From: Flavobacteriales bacterium
Lineage (GTDB): Bacteria; Bacteroidota; Bacteroidia; Flavobacteriales_F; PHOS-HE28
Assembly: GCA_016704485.1 (NCBI GenBank)
Contig: JADJAA010000001.1
Span: forward strand, 434,001 to 498,000
Direction of reading: 5' to 3'
DNA: 64,000 nucleotides
Positions 35,109 through 44,122 of the stretch are shown in pieces. Both the position numbers and the translations under genes were made by a program. How positions within the stretch are numbered: the stretch's first letter is position 1; every line of letters starts with the position of its first letter. The notes under the pieces are model-generated. The model saw nothing but the letters and a program-made list of their open reading frames with translations. It did not search any database and was not told where the DNA came from.

Positions 35109-35513
35109 CTGATCTGTTGTTTTTCCAGGACCACATGCATCATCGCTTATGCATGATAAGCAGGCCCTTGTGAGAGTACACCTGTCCGATCCGGGCGGCA
35201 AAGTAGGCCGATCTCGAATTAAAATCAACCACTGCTATCTTGCAAAGGGTTATTGGGTCACCGACCCGCGCATGTAGCAAGAAAAAGGAACCACAGATGT
35301 TCCGGGTCGTAGCCCGGAATGACACTGATGGACACAGATACTGAGTAATCAAATGCCTAAATGACCCGCGCTGAAGCAGGAACTCTAAGATGACTCCTTT
35401 GCGGCTGAACAAATTCACAATTAGTATTCCCTAGGTAAGGAGGAGCGTTGGAGAACCGATAGCCCTGCGTCCCGTAATAGGGATCCTGTCGATCTACTAC
35501 CTTCCCCTCGTGA
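35109..35513. other. 405-bp spacer between two divergent methyltransferases
   Basis: Contains the second hairpin repeat (35300-35324). A strong AAGGAGGAG at about 35434 leads only to a TTG frame that stops after four codons. No other gene is supported. Confidence 0.5.
35300..35324. repeat. Dispersed hairpin repeat, copy 2
   Basis: TTCCGGG, loop TCGTAG, CCCGGAA, then TGACA; one base differs from copy 1 at 34134-34158. The copies have the same orientation, about 1.15 kb apart. Confidence 0.7.
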
Positions 35514-36428
35514 ATGGCCACCGACGCTAAGACGTTCTTACGGAACCTTGTCCCTGACCCGGTTCTTGGGATCATCCGCAATTGGCGCGGACGCAAGGAG
35601 GGTCGGGCAATTACCGATCTCCAGCTCGTTCTTGACACGGCTCCTACTTCACCGGAATGGCTTTCTGCCGATGAATTAGAGCAGTTGTGTATTGAGTTCA
35701 CATTTCCTACACCTTATGGATACGACGAAAATGCTGTTGAAGAGCGGGGGCAACAGCGTGCGGAATTCGTGCTGAACAAATTGAACGGCAAACCTGCGCA
35801 AACGTTCCTGGACCTCGCGTGCTTCGATGGCATGACCGCAGCAGCGCTGCAACGACAAGGCAGATCGTGTTGGGGTGTAGACCTTACCGACAGTGGTTTT
35901 GATGCACGTGCTCGGCATGCTGGTGTGCAATTCGCTGCGATGGATGCAAGCGCTATGTCCTTCGCGGATGGATTCTTTGACGTGGTCTACTCATTCAATG
36001 CCTTTGAACATTTTGAACACCCGGAAATCGTACTTCGTGAAGCTCTTCGCGTTACAAAACCCGGAGGACATGTGATCCTACGATTCGGGCCGTTGTATGC
36101 TTCAGCAAAAGGGTTGCATGCTTATGATCGCATTCCGGTTCCGTACTGCCAGTTCCTTTTTCCGTTGGAGGTGATGAACGGGTACTTAAGGAAAAACTCG
36201 CTTGAAGAGATCGACCCAGCTCATTGCAACCAATGGTCCGTGCAGCAGTTCCGCGAATTATGGAAGAGCGTTAGTGACCTTGCCGTGGTCTGCACCAATG
36301 AAGAGTTCACGTGGTTGGAGGACCTGCCGACCGTACGCCGTTATCCTTCTTGTTTCAAAGGAAAAGTGGGATCCGCGGAGGATCTTGCCGTGAATATTAT
36401 TGAAGTGGCGCTAACCCTTCGGGAATGA
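35514..36428 (+). CDS. Class I SAM-dependent methyltransferase
   Basis: 304 residues from ATG 35514. A leader of about 95 residues precedes motif I (QTFLDLACFDGMTAAALQRQG), then CWGVDLTDSGFDARARHAGVQF, MDASAMSFADGFFDVVYSFNAFEHFEHPE and ALRVTKPGGHVILRFGPLYAS. The C-terminal part (HAYDRIPVPYCQFLFPLEVMNGYL) suits a family acting on surface carbohydrates or lipids. Divergent from the other methyltransferase. Substrate unknown. Confidence 0.82.
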   Translation: MATDAKTFLRNLVPDPVLGIIRNWRGRKEGRAITDLQLVLDTAPTSPEWLSADELEQLCIEFTFPTPYGYDENAVEERGQQRAEFVLNKLNGKPAQTFLDLACFDGMTAAALQRQGRSCWGVDLTDSGFDARARHAGVQFAAMDASAMSFADGFFDVVYSFNAFEHFEHPEIVLREALRVTKPGGHVILRFGPLYASAKGLHAYDRIPVPYCQFLFPLEVMNGYLRKNSLEEIDPAHCNQWSVQQFRELWKSVSDLAVVCTNEEFTWLEDLPTVRRYPSCFKGKVGSAEDLAVNIIEVALTLRE

Positions 36429-36533
36429 AGAATTCAGAATTGAGAACTTTGAAACCGCGACTTCCCTCGAACTGCAAAATCAACCATTGGATGGCCAGAG
36501 ATCCGCTGGGAAGCTAGTGCGCTGATCCTATTT

Positions 36534-36788
36534 TCAACCTTGTGCTCCTGCGAATTCCTTGAAGAACGCTACAATGCGTTTGCGGAACAACAAGAAGAGC
36601 AACAAATAGGGAACAGCCATCAGATACAGAATTCCCATATTGAGGCCGTGGCCAATGGTGCCTGGTCCGGAACCACTGACACCATTCTCAACCACTGCCT
36701 TGCACATGGAACAGCCCTGTGCTAAAGCAAAATCCGGCATGAGGATGAATATCGCGACGACAACAAAGAGAATTGACCTGGTGATCAT
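36534..36788 (-). CDS. Small two-helix membrane protein beside the oxidase genes
   Basis: 84 residues. The first hydrophobic stretch (SILFVVVAIFILMPDFALAQG) looks like a signal or anchor. A CSMCKAVVENG motif with two Cys follows, then a second helix (GILYLMAVPYLLLFLLF) and a basic end. Similar short proteins close oxidase-assembly operons in Bacteroidota. Whether the Cys pair binds metal is not known. It lies about 260 bp after the DUF420 gene on the same strand. Confidence 0.65.
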   Translation of the reverse strand: MITRSILFVVVAIFILMPDFALAQGCSMCKAVVENGVSGSGPGTIGHGLNMGILYLMAVPYLLLFLLFRKRIVAFFKEFAGAQG

Positions 36789-37045
36789 GGGAGATCAAAT
36801 ATACATTCTTTAAATTTCTAACATTGCGATGGCAAGCGCTATCACGTCTTAGCTAACTTGATGTGAGAGCAGGATCGGGAGCAGAGCCGCACGGGACGAG
36901 ATCTTTTGACAGGATTGCAGGATCTACAGGATTGCCCCCCGCAGCGGCCGGAGTCATGTACCAGTCGTGGTATCCCCATCTCAAAACGCGCTGGATCGAT
37001 CGAACTGATCCATGGTGTAAAGCCAATTGCAACTGTAGCGGCCGA

Positions 37046-37600
37046 TCAATAGTACGGGCTGATCAGGAAATACACGACAACGCCTGTAACGCTTACATAG
37101 AACCAGACCGGCCAAACCTTGCGTGCTAGCTTTCGATGCGCCGGCCATTGCGCGGAGAGTGAGCGATATGCCGTAAGCAGAATGAATGGCAACGAAGCGG
37201 ATGCCAATATGATGTGTGTAGCCAATATCACGTAATACACAATGCGTATTGCCCCTTCACCGCCGAATTTTGTTTCGCCTGCGAACAGGTGATGCAGGAT
37301 GTAGGAGGTCAGGAAAACGATCGATAGGACCAAGGCGGTCATCATCACCTTGCGATGCACGTTCCACTTGCCGGACCGCGCGCTGAACAGCCCGACCAAA
37401 AGCAAGACGCTTACCATGCTATTGATCACGGCGTTCACTTTTGCGAATACATGCACGTCCCAGTTGCCGGACGATGGTATCTGCACCCTGTTCAAGATCA
37501 CAACTGCAAGAAATACGATGGTCGAAACGATCCAGATCCAGCGTTTAGCAATGCCCTCTGCAACTGAGATCGTTCGTGAAGGATATGGTTTGTTCGCCAT
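37046..37600 (-). CDS. DUF420 membrane protein
   Basis: 184 residues, four to five hydrophobic helices (WIWIVSTIVFLAVVIL, VISMVSVLLLVGLFSA-like, MMTALVLSIVFLTSYILHHLF, IRIVYYVILATHIILASASLPFIL, WFYVSVTGVVVYFLI). Conserved His in HRKVMM, YILHHLF, THIILA and AHRKLAR fit DUF420, a CtaM-like family linked to heme a3 assembly in cytochrome oxidases. Six bases separate it from the SCO gene, so same operon. Confidence 0.85.
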   Translation of the reverse strand: MANKPYPSRTISVAEGIAKRWIWIVSTIVFLAVVILNRVQIPSSGNWDVHVFAKVNAVINSMVSVLLLVGLFSARSGKWNVHRKVMMTALVLSIVFLTSYILHHLFAGETKFGGEGAIRIVYYVILATHIILASASLPFILLTAYRSLSAQWPAHRKLARKVWPVWFYVSVTGVVVYFLISPYY

Positions 37601-37606
37601 TGTTGA

Positions 37607-38350
37607 CTAGCGCTTGGCGCGCTCCGCCTTGGTTGCAGCGGCGTTCTTGATCTTTTCCTCCTTCAACAACATCTTGATGTCGCCAGCCAAATTATTCATG
37701 GCCTCCTGGTCGGTACCGTCGTAATATCCGCGGATGTGCTTGTCCTTGTCCACAAGCACGAATTGCTCGGAATGCAGGAAACCATCCGGCGCCATCACAT
37801 CTTCTTTGGCAGCGAGATAATACCCTTCTGAACCTTGTAGATAAAGATCTGCTTTTGCTCCGGTCAGGAATTTCCAACGTGCGGTATCCGCTTCGAGCTT
37901 TTTGGAATATGCACGCAATACCTCTGGTGTGTCATATTCGGGATCCACGGAATGGCTCAAAAATAGCACGTCGTCAAAGGCGTCGTCATCCAGTTTGAAC
38001 TGTAATTGCTGCATGTGGGTGCTCATCTTGGGGCAGATGGTCGTACACCGCGTGAAGAAAAAATCGACCACCACGATCTTCCCATCGGTCTGCTGCTGGG
38101 AGAAGGGCTTTCCGAATTGATCCGTGAACGTGAATGGTGGTATCGTCGCGTAGATGGTATCAACCACCATCTTTCCTTCTTTCTCCACAAGCACGGTCTC
38201 TTTGGGGCCGAAATAGGGCAGGTGGATGAAGTTATGCTTCACCAGACCCAACATGGGTGAAAAGAACAGGAAAAGACTTAGTATGAACGCTGCAAAGCCA
38301 CCGAGCACAAGGACCTTGGTCCTACGGGAAGATGGTGTTCGATCGCTCAA
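37607..38350 (-). CDS. SCO1/SenC family copper chaperone
   Basis: 247 residues from TTG 38350. N-terminal membrane anchor (VLVLGGFAAFILSLFLFFSPML), then a thioredoxin fold with the Cu-binding CTTIC in DFFFTRCTTICPKMSTHMQQL, SHSVDPEYDTPEVLRAY, and the third ligand His in PDGFLHSEQFVLVDKD. SCO proteins deliver copper to the CuA centre of cytochrome c oxidase. Position between the oxidase subunits and DUF420 fits that role. A Lys/Glu/Ala-rich tail (EEKIKNAAATKAERAKR) is extra. Confidence 0.92.
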   Translation of the reverse strand: MSDRTPSSRRTKVLVLGGFAAFILSLFLFFSPMLGLVKHNFIHLPYFGPKETVLVEKEGKMVVDTIYATIPPFTFTDQFGKPFSQQQTDGKIVVVDFFFTRCTTICPKMSTHMQQLQFKLDDDAFDDVLFLSHSVDPEYDTPEVLRAYSKKLEADTARWKFLTGAKADLYLQGSEGYYLAAKEDVMAPDGFLHSEQFVLVDKDKHIRGYYDGTDQEAMNNLAGDIKMLLKEEKIKNAAATKAERAKR

Positions 38351-38356
38351 GGCAGG

Positions 38357-38725
38357 TCAGAGGAACATTTCCCAAAGCCAACGTAAGTAGTTCGCTTCCC
38401 ATATCGCAACGAACAGCAGATACAGGATGAAAAGACCGTATGGCAACAAGATGATCGCGCGGATGTTACGGCGCTCATCACCCAAGTGCATGAACGTCAT
38501 TACAATATATGTGGCCTTTACCAATGTGAGTACCACGAATGTCCATTTCACCATATTCCAACTGTGGGGCATCCACTCTTTCCAGTAGGCACCCAATGCA
38601 ACCTCAACGGTTGTGATCACTGCCAGAAGCGCCGTAACCATCCAGATGGTCCGGCGCATTTTGCGGCCGACCTCTTCGCTATGATGGGAGTCAAGGCTGT
38701 ATTCAATAATATCGTCGCGCTCCAT
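38357..38725 (-). CDS. Cytochrome c oxidase subunit IV family protein
   Basis: 122 residues with three helices (IWMVTALLAVITTVEVALGAYW, WTFVVLTLVKATYIVMTFMHLGDE and IILLPYGLFILYLLFVAIWEANY). The KATYIVMTFMHL motif is the hallmark of COX4_pro/CyoD-like subunits. Placed right after subunit III, six bases before SCO. Confidence 0.9.
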   Translation of the reverse strand: MERDDIIEYSLDSHHSEEVGRKMRRTIWMVTALLAVITTVEVALGAYWKEWMPHSWNMVKWTFVVLTLVKATYIVMTFMHLGDERRNIRAIILLPYGLFILYLLFVAIWEANYLRWLWEMFL

Positions 38726-38731
38726 GGTTGA

Positions 38732-39598
38732 TCAGAGTAGATAGAAGAAGGTGAACACGAATACCCAAACAAGGTCCACGAAGTGCCAGTAAAGACCAGC
38801 CTTCTCGACCATTTCATAATGGCCACGGCGATGGAAAACACCCTTGATCACCATGATCAGTACGATCAAATTGATGATAACACCGCTGAATACGTGGAAC
38901 CCGTGGAATCCGGTAATGAAGAAAAAGAAGTTGGCGTATTGGGTTGGACCATATTCGTTGCGATCCATGTTCGCACCGTCAATATACGCAACGCGATCAT
39001 CCCAGATCTTCATGCTCGCTGCTTTGTCCAAGTGGTGTGCGCCTTCCTCTGCGATCAAGTAATGACCTGCGGCGGCTGGCACTAAATGGAAGCTGTCATG
39101 GGCCGTAGGGTCATGTGTATCGTGCGCATCGTTGTGTACCCAATACTTCGCGCCAGTGGTCGTTGTGATATAACCGCCACCGCCGTGGATGAAGTGGCTC
39201 CATTCCCATGCTTGGCTGCCAACGAAGAACGCACCACCGATGACCGTAAGGAATAACCATTTGATCACGCCCTTCTTATCCATGCGGTGACCTGCCTCAA
39301 CGGCAAGCACCATGGTAACGGAACTGAAGATCAGTATGGCCGTCATCAACGCCACATAGATGAGCGGAAAATTACCGTTCAAGAATGGTAAGGCGCGGAA
39401 CACCTCTTCACCGATCGGCCAGGCCTCGGTGGTACTGTGTCGCGTAAACCCGTAGGCAACGAGCAGACCTGAGAAGGTAAGCGCGTCCGAAACAAGGAAG
39501 AACCACATCATCATCTTCCCGTAGCTGATGCTGAACGGGGAGCGTCCTCCTCCCCAGAGGACGTCGTTACTCAGGACTTTACTTGCGTCTCCGGCCAT
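38732..39598 (-). CDS. Cytochrome c oxidase subunit III
   Basis: 288 residues. It has the helices of COX3: MMWFFLVSDALTFSGLLVAYGF, FPLIYVALMTAILIFSSVTMVLAVEAG, WLFLTVIGGAFFVGSQAWEWSHFIH, FFFFITGFHGFHVFSGVIINLIVL and EKAGLYWHFVDLVWVFVFTFFYLL. A central insertion of about 75 residues (GGGGYITTTTGAKYWVHNDAHDTHDPT onward), rich in His, is larger than in the paralog next door. It forms part of the oxidase membrane core without redox centres. Confidence 0.93.
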   Translation of the reverse strand: MAGDASKVLSNDVLWGGGRSPFSISYGKMMMWFFLVSDALTFSGLLVAYGFTRHSTTEAWPIGEEVFRALPFLNGNFPLIYVALMTAILIFSSVTMVLAVEAGHRMDKKGVIKWLFLTVIGGAFFVGSQAWEWSHFIHGGGGYITTTTGAKYWVHNDAHDTHDPTAHDSFHLVPAAAGHYLIAEEGAHHLDKAASMKIWDDRVAYIDGANMDRNEYGPTQYANFFFFITGFHGFHVFSGVIINLIVLIMVIKGVFHRRGHYEMVEKAGLYWHFVDLVWVFVFTFFYLL

Positions 39599-39622
39599 TG
39601 GTAGGTATTTCCGGTGGCAATG

Positions 39623-40354
39623 TTAGTGAACAAACTGCAAGAACAAAAGAAGATAAACCCAAAGGCCACCAAGAAAGTGCCAATAAACCGCGCCAGCCCA
39701 AAGGCCCACGTGGTTCTGCGGGGTATACCGCTTCTGTAATGCCATTATTAACATTACCACCAAACTGATCAATCCGAACGCAGCATGCGCAAAGTGCGTG
39801 CCTGTAAGGATGTAGAAATATTGACTGGCCCCGTTTACCTGCTCGGCCATATCCGAATTCAATGGGGTACTGAAGGTGACATCATCCTGGCTGAAATATT
39901 CTTCGCCCTGTTTTACTAACGGCGAATTGTTCGCCATTACCGTGTAATCCGTGCCGTATTCGCCTTTGGGTTGCAGCACATTGCTGAAGCTCAATACGTT
40001 TCCCATAGCAGCCAATTGGCTCCACCCTTTGAACTGATAGTAACTGAATCCGATCCCTAGCGCTAATGTTACCATGAGCAACTGCGAAACAAGGTTTTGT
40101 TTGCCGGCTTTTGCCGACATAAGCGCCGCATGCACTGTGAGACTACCGCCGACAATGAATACTGTGCTGAACCAAAATGCAGTTGGGAGGTTGAAGTTGA
40201 CCCAAAATTCCGCACTACCTCGGCTTACTACGTAGGCACTGGTAAGGCCAGCAAAGAACATCACGATCGCGAAAACGATCAAAAAAGTGATCATTCGCCT
40301 GCTCTGGGTGGCACGTTGGGACTCCTGTTCCGGGCTGAATGCGATCGTTGTCAT
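39623..40354 (-). CDS. Second heme-copper oxidase subunit III-like protein
   Basis: 243 residues from ATG 40354, which overlaps the ctaB stop (ATGA). Five helices: MITFLIVFAIVMFFAGLTSAYVVS, TVFIVGGSLTVHAALMSA, LLMVTLALGIGFSYYQF, YFYILTGTHFAHAAFGLISLVVMLIM and VGLWAGAVYWHFLGGLWVYLLLFLQF. The THFAHAAFGL and YWHFLGGLW motifs are COX3 signatures. It lacks the His-rich insertion of its neighbour. Two tandem subunit III genes are common in Bacteroidota oxidase operons. Confidence 0.9.
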   Translation of the reverse strand: MTTIAFSPEQESQRATQSRRMITFLIVFAIVMFFAGLTSAYVVSRGSAEFWVNFNLPTAFWFSTVFIVGGSLTVHAALMSAKAGKQNLVSQLLMVTLALGIGFSYYQFKGWSQLAAMGNVLSFSNVLQPKGEYGTDYTVMANNSPLVKQGEEYFSQDDVTFSTPLNSDMAEQVNGASQYFYILTGTHFAHAAFGLISLVVMLIMALQKRYTPQNHVGLWAGAVYWHFLGGLWVYLLLFLQFVH

Positions 40355-41247
40355 AACCTATCAAGAACATAAGCGATCTGTACGATCGGGAGGTAGAGAA
40401 AGCTCGCGAACATCAATTTACGCGCGTCCGCCTTGTCATGCGTACGGAACAATTTGAACGCCGGTACTATCATAACGAGACCCAGAAGAATACTGGTCCA
40501 TAGTGCAAATGGTCCTACTACATCATAGACCCAAGGCAACATCCCTACGGGGATAACAAAAAGCGTGTACAGTAGGATCAAGAAGGCACTGCGCCGATCT
40601 CTTCCAGCAGCACTAGGCAGTAGACGATAACCCGCTTTGGCATAATCATCATTCAATACCCACGCAATAGCCCAAAAATGAGGGAACTGCCAAATGAATT
40701 GCATAGCGAACAACAGACCGGCAATAAGATCGAAATGTCCGGTAGCCGCAACATAGCCCAGCATCGGCGGGAATGCACCGGGAAAGGCTCCCACGAAGAC
40801 AGCCCATGAAGAGTGCTTCTTCAACGGGGTATACAATGCCACGTACATGAACATTGAAAGGAAGGCAAGTATCCCAGTGAGCGGCCCGAATTGGAACCAT
40901 AACATGAAGGTGGCCAAGCCACCCGCTATCAATGCTGCAGCTATAGCTTCGGCAGTGCTCAATGTACCTTGCACCAACGGTCGTTTTTGCGTTCGGTCCA
41001 TTAACCCGTCCTCTTTGATCTCCAGCACTTGGTTCAGTGCATTGCTGGCTCCCGTCAATAATGTGCCGGATATGGCCAAGCCCAGAATGCCCATCCAGGA
41101 GAACGAGCCAACCGGAATACCGATCAAATAACCAAGAACCGCACTTACTACGACCAACGATGCAAGCCGTAGCTTGAATAGAACCGCTACCTCACGGAAT
41201 TTCGCGATCGGTGTCGCTGTAGCGGTGTATGCAGTGGACCTTTCCAA
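40351..41247 (-). CDS. ctaB: Heme o synthase (protoheme IX farnesyltransferase)
   Basis: 298 residues from TTG 41247 (no upstream ATG in frame). UbiA superfamily: the first Asp-rich motif NALNQVLEIKEDGLMDRTQKRPLVQG (near residue 65-95), a loop YTPLKKHSSWAVFVGAFPGAFPPMLGYVAATG, and QFPHFWAIAWVLNDDYAKAGYRLLPS. Nine or so helices. It farnesylates heme b to heme o for the oxidase encoded downstream. The start is not certain since TTG is weak. Confidence 0.93.
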   Translation of the reverse strand: MERSTAYTATATPIAKFREVAVLFKLRLASLVVVSAVLGYLIGIPVGSFSWMGILGLAISGTLLTGASNALNQVLEIKEDGLMDRTQKRPLVQGTLSTAEAIAAALIAGGLATFMLWFQFGPLTGILAFLSMFMYVALYTPLKKHSSWAVFVGAFPGAFPPMLGYVAATGHFDLIAGLLFAMQFIWQFPHFWAIAWVLNDDYAKAGYRLLPSAAGRDRRSAFLILLYTLFVIPVGMLPWVYDVVGPFALWTSILLGLVMIVPAFKLFRTHDKADARKLMFASFLYLPIVQIAYVLDRL

Positions 41248-41404
41248 GATCGAACCCCATTATGGCATATCCTGCACAGGGGGTTTAGAAGCCGCAAAAG
41301 TATCCATTGAGTTGGAATTGGAGCACTTCGCTACATTGTTTTTTCTTCCACCTCGAATCCCCCTGATGCTCAACGACCTGCGGAGCGATGAGGCCAAAAA
41401 CGAA

Positions 41405-43006
41405 CTATGGCAACTTATAGCGGACCTGTTGCTCCACATGTCTATCACGGAAGTAACAGACCACACCCAAACGAAAAACAAGATCCATTGTGTTCGTACC
41501 AAGTGTGGAAGATGCCGACCGGATCAAAGCAGACGCCTCCAATCGGGTAGCTGTAGCGGGGTCCAAGAGGTACCCGGCCCGGATCTCTCCATGGAACAGG
41601 CCCATGTCCGCAACAGCCCCCATGTAGTAACCAAAGTCATCCGGCTTGCCCTCATCATTCAAGGGCCGCTCGTTCTCTGGTCGGAATATGTTGTTGCCGT
41701 AGCTATACGCTCCTGTATCCATTCCAAGGATCGCGTAGCTCGTATGAACGCTGTAACGCATCCGCCCTTTCAGAAGATCGGCCTGCAAAATGAACTCGTT
41801 TGAATTACTACCATACGGGTGCGCAAGGGGTTGGCCGAATTGCGCATAGTTCTGCCGCGTATCCGAATGTGTATAGATGAAGGGGCGTATGTAATTCCAT
41901 TCCACACGAAGCGTAAGGCCCTTCACCTTGAAGACATCTCTTGCAACAATACCAAGCTGTAAAGCCTGTTTGTTCGCATACCAACCTCTTCCTTCCCGCA
42001 CTCGGAAGAATAACATTTCATCCAGCATCATCTGTGAATAGACCAGCACGTGCTTGCCCGCCTTCACATTGATAGCGACACCCAATAGGGCGTTGTCCGG
42101 TGATCCAATATTGTATTCCGTTGGGCGATAGAACAGGACGGGGTTGACATAATTCATATCAAATCCGCGTGGATACAGACTGTCCCCAGCACTGAACACG
42201 ATCCCTTCGAATACTGCGAAATTGATACGGGGGGTAACGTTGTATGACAGATAATGCATGCTCGCGTACTTCTTGCGGTAATCGCTCGCAACACCATTCG
42301 CACCCCGAATATCACTCATCATGGTGAAGAGGTTCACATACTTCACGTGCCAAACGCTTGTAGTGATCTTCAGGTACGGGTAGCTGTATGCTTCATCTGA
42401 AAGGAACAACGATCGATATCCTTCACCAAAGGAATTCTTACCCTTCCCAAATGTGAAATTGAAGTACTTACTCGCGTCCCAGCTCACATACCCATTCCAG
42501 TCATAATGCGCATAGTTCGGCTTCGACCCATATGCATATCCTTCGCCCGGGGTAACTTGTGTTGCCCGTATCAGTGTATCCACATAATTCGCATAGCGTT
42601 CACTCCATGCCTGGCCATCCAGATGGAATGTGAGCTTGTCATTCACATTATAGTCCGTCCAAAATCCACCACCGCCGCGATAAATCGCCGCTCCCTCCGC
42701 ACCGGTGTCGTAGCCTCCGTTGGCATCCACCAACGGACCCCAGCGAAATTTTCGACCATCGGTCGCACCAGCCCATTTATCCAACACGTTCAATGCAGCT
42801 TCAGGACGAAGTGTATCAGCCCCCTTGAGCAACGAAATATCCTTTCTGCGGTAAGGACGAATAGCGGTATGTTCATTTGACCGGTACGCTTGTTGTGCTG
42901 TCGCATAGGGCATCTCAACATCACGGCTCAACGGCAACCAGCCCGCTTGAGCAAGTGCTCCGCTCCCGAAAAGAACAAGACAGAAAAAAAGAAGAACGCT
43001 TCTCAT
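41405..43006 (-). CDS. RemB/Wzi-like outer-membrane protein
   Basis: 533 residues from ATG 43006, overlapping the stop of the WecA-like gene (ATGA). Signal peptide ends SGALAQ. It is a large beta-barrel with the segments KYFNFTFGKGKNSFGEGYRSLFLSDEAYSYPYLKI, MHYLSYNVTPRINFAVFEGIVFS, NYVNPVLFYRPTEYNIGSPDNALLG and LRVEWNYIRPFIYTHSDTRQNYAQFGQPLAHPYG. These match gliding protein RemB and capsule-assembly Wzi relatives in Bacteroidota, which anchor surface polysaccharide. A paralog lies on the other side of the WecA gene. Confidence 0.8.
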   Translation of the reverse strand: MRSVLLFFCLVLFGSGALAQAGWLPLSRDVEMPYATAQQAYRSNEHTAIRPYRRKDISLLKGADTLRPEAALNVLDKWAGATDGRKFRWGPLVDANGGYDTGAEGAAIYRGGGGFWTDYNVNDKLTFHLDGQAWSERYANYVDTLIRATQVTPGEGYAYGSKPNYAHYDWNGYVSWDASKYFNFTFGKGKNSFGEGYRSLFLSDEAYSYPYLKITTSVWHVKYVNLFTMMSDIRGANGVASDYRKKYASMHYLSYNVTPRINFAVFEGIVFSAGDSLYPRGFDMNYVNPVLFYRPTEYNIGSPDNALLGVAINVKAGKHVLVYSQMMLDEMLFFRVREGRGWYANKQALQLGIVARDVFKVKGLTLRVEWNYIRPFIYTHSDTRQNYAQFGQPLAHPYGSNSNEFILQADLLKGRMRYSVHTSYAILGMDTGAYSYGNNIFRPENERPLNDEGKPDDFGYYMGAVADMGLFHGEIRAGYLLDPATATRLEASALIRSASSTLGTNTMDLVFRLGVVCYFRDRHVEQQVRYKLP

Positions 43007-44118
43007 TTTCGTTCGCGCTTGGGCCATACGAAAGGGAGCATGGCCAATACGACCGCCGAGATCCCCAAAACCATTAACCCGATATTGGGGTGCCACTTAC
43101 GTGTTACAAAGCTCAACGCAATAATGACGCACGCATAGCCATACAGACCGAAAGTAGTTCCTCTGTGTCCAAAACCCAGATCAAGCAATCGATGGTGTAT
43201 ATGATTGCGATCCGCAGTAAATGGTGAGACTCCACTTGCCGCGCGCACAACGAATACACGCAACGTATCCACCAACGGATAAGCAAGCACGGCCATTGCA
43301 AAGATCGGCGTTGGTATCTGCTGCAAATAGACCGGCAAACGCGATGTATCATGATCGATGACCCGAATGGCGAGAACGGCGAGGATCGCGCCGATCATCA
43401 ACGACCCACTATCACCCATGAATATCCGGGCCGGATGACTATTGAACACCAGGAAACCGACCAGTGAACCGGCAAGGACGAATGCTAGCAACGCCATGGC
43501 AACATCACCAGCCATATAGAGCCACCAACCGAAGCTTATCGCCGCTATCAGACCTATTCCACCCGCAAGACCATCTACACCATCGATCAGGTTGAAGGCA
43601 TTCACTAGAACGATATATACGAAGAACGAGAACGCAATGCTCAGCGTAATAGGTAATTCGTACACGCCGAACAGCCCATGCATATCCTTGATCCGAATGT
43701 CTGCCATGACCACGAGGATATACCCTACTACCATGTGGCCCACCAATTTCTTGACCGGTGAGAACCCTATGATATCATCCTTTACGCCAATGAAGAACAG
43801 CAACACCATGGATGCCAAAAGAAATTTGAAATCCGTATAGGCCAAACCCATGGCCTTGTAGAGCATTTTATAGTCCGCGTCCGGCATACCCAACATGGCG
43901 CCTTTTGGAAACCATAAGGAATATGAGAAGATGATCGCCGCGAAGATGATGATACCACCAATGGTAGGCACACTGCGCTGGTGCAATTTCCGCGCTTCGG
44001 ATGGCTCATCGACCAAATGCTTCATACGTGCCACCTTGATCAAGGATGGCATAGTGAACAACACCACGAAGAATGATGTAAGAAAGCCCAATAGGATTAT
44101 GTAACCGTGCTCCTTCAC
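43003..44118 (-). CDS. WecA/MraY-type undecaprenyl-phosphate sugar-1-phosphate transferase
   Basis: 371 residues from GTG 44118, which avoids overlapping the upstream paralog (ATG 44175 and 44226 are alternatives). About eleven helices with LHQRSVPTIGGIIIF, the Asp pair in FIGVKDDIIGFSPVKKL, NAFNLIDGVDGLAGGIGL, the Mg-binding HPARIFMGDSGSLMIGA, and the cytoplasmic DRNHIHHRLLDLGFGHR. These are the signatures of WecA/TagO enzymes that load GlcNAc-1-P or a similar sugar on the lipid carrier to start O-antigen, capsule or teichoic-like chains. Confidence 0.9.
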   Translation of the reverse strand: MKEHGYIILLGFLTSFFVVLFTMPSLIKVARMKHLVDEPSEARKLHQRSVPTIGGIIIFAAIIFSYSLWFPKGAMLGMPDADYKMLYKAMGLAYTDFKFLLASMVLLFFIGVKDDIIGFSPVKKLVGHMVVGYILVVMADIRIKDMHGLFGVYELPITLSIAFSFFVYIVLVNAFNLIDGVDGLAGGIGLIAAISFGWWLYMAGDVAMALLAFVLAGSLVGFLVFNSHPARIFMGDSGSLMIGAILAVLAIRVIDHDTSRLPVYLQQIPTPIFAMAVLAYPLVDTLRVFVVRAASGVSPFTADRNHIHHRLLDLGFGHRGTTFGLYGYACVIIALSFVTRKWHPNIGLMVLGISAVVLAMLPFVWPKRERK

Positions 44119-44122
44119 GTGA

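Noticed and set aside
35430..35460. Strong ribosome-binding-like AAGGAGGAG
   Set aside because: The following TTG frame stops after four codons and no ATG frame uses it.
36863..37045. ACAGGAT-type short repeats between DUF420 and the small membrane protein
   Set aside because: Too short and imperfect to define an element; no gene supported in the gap.
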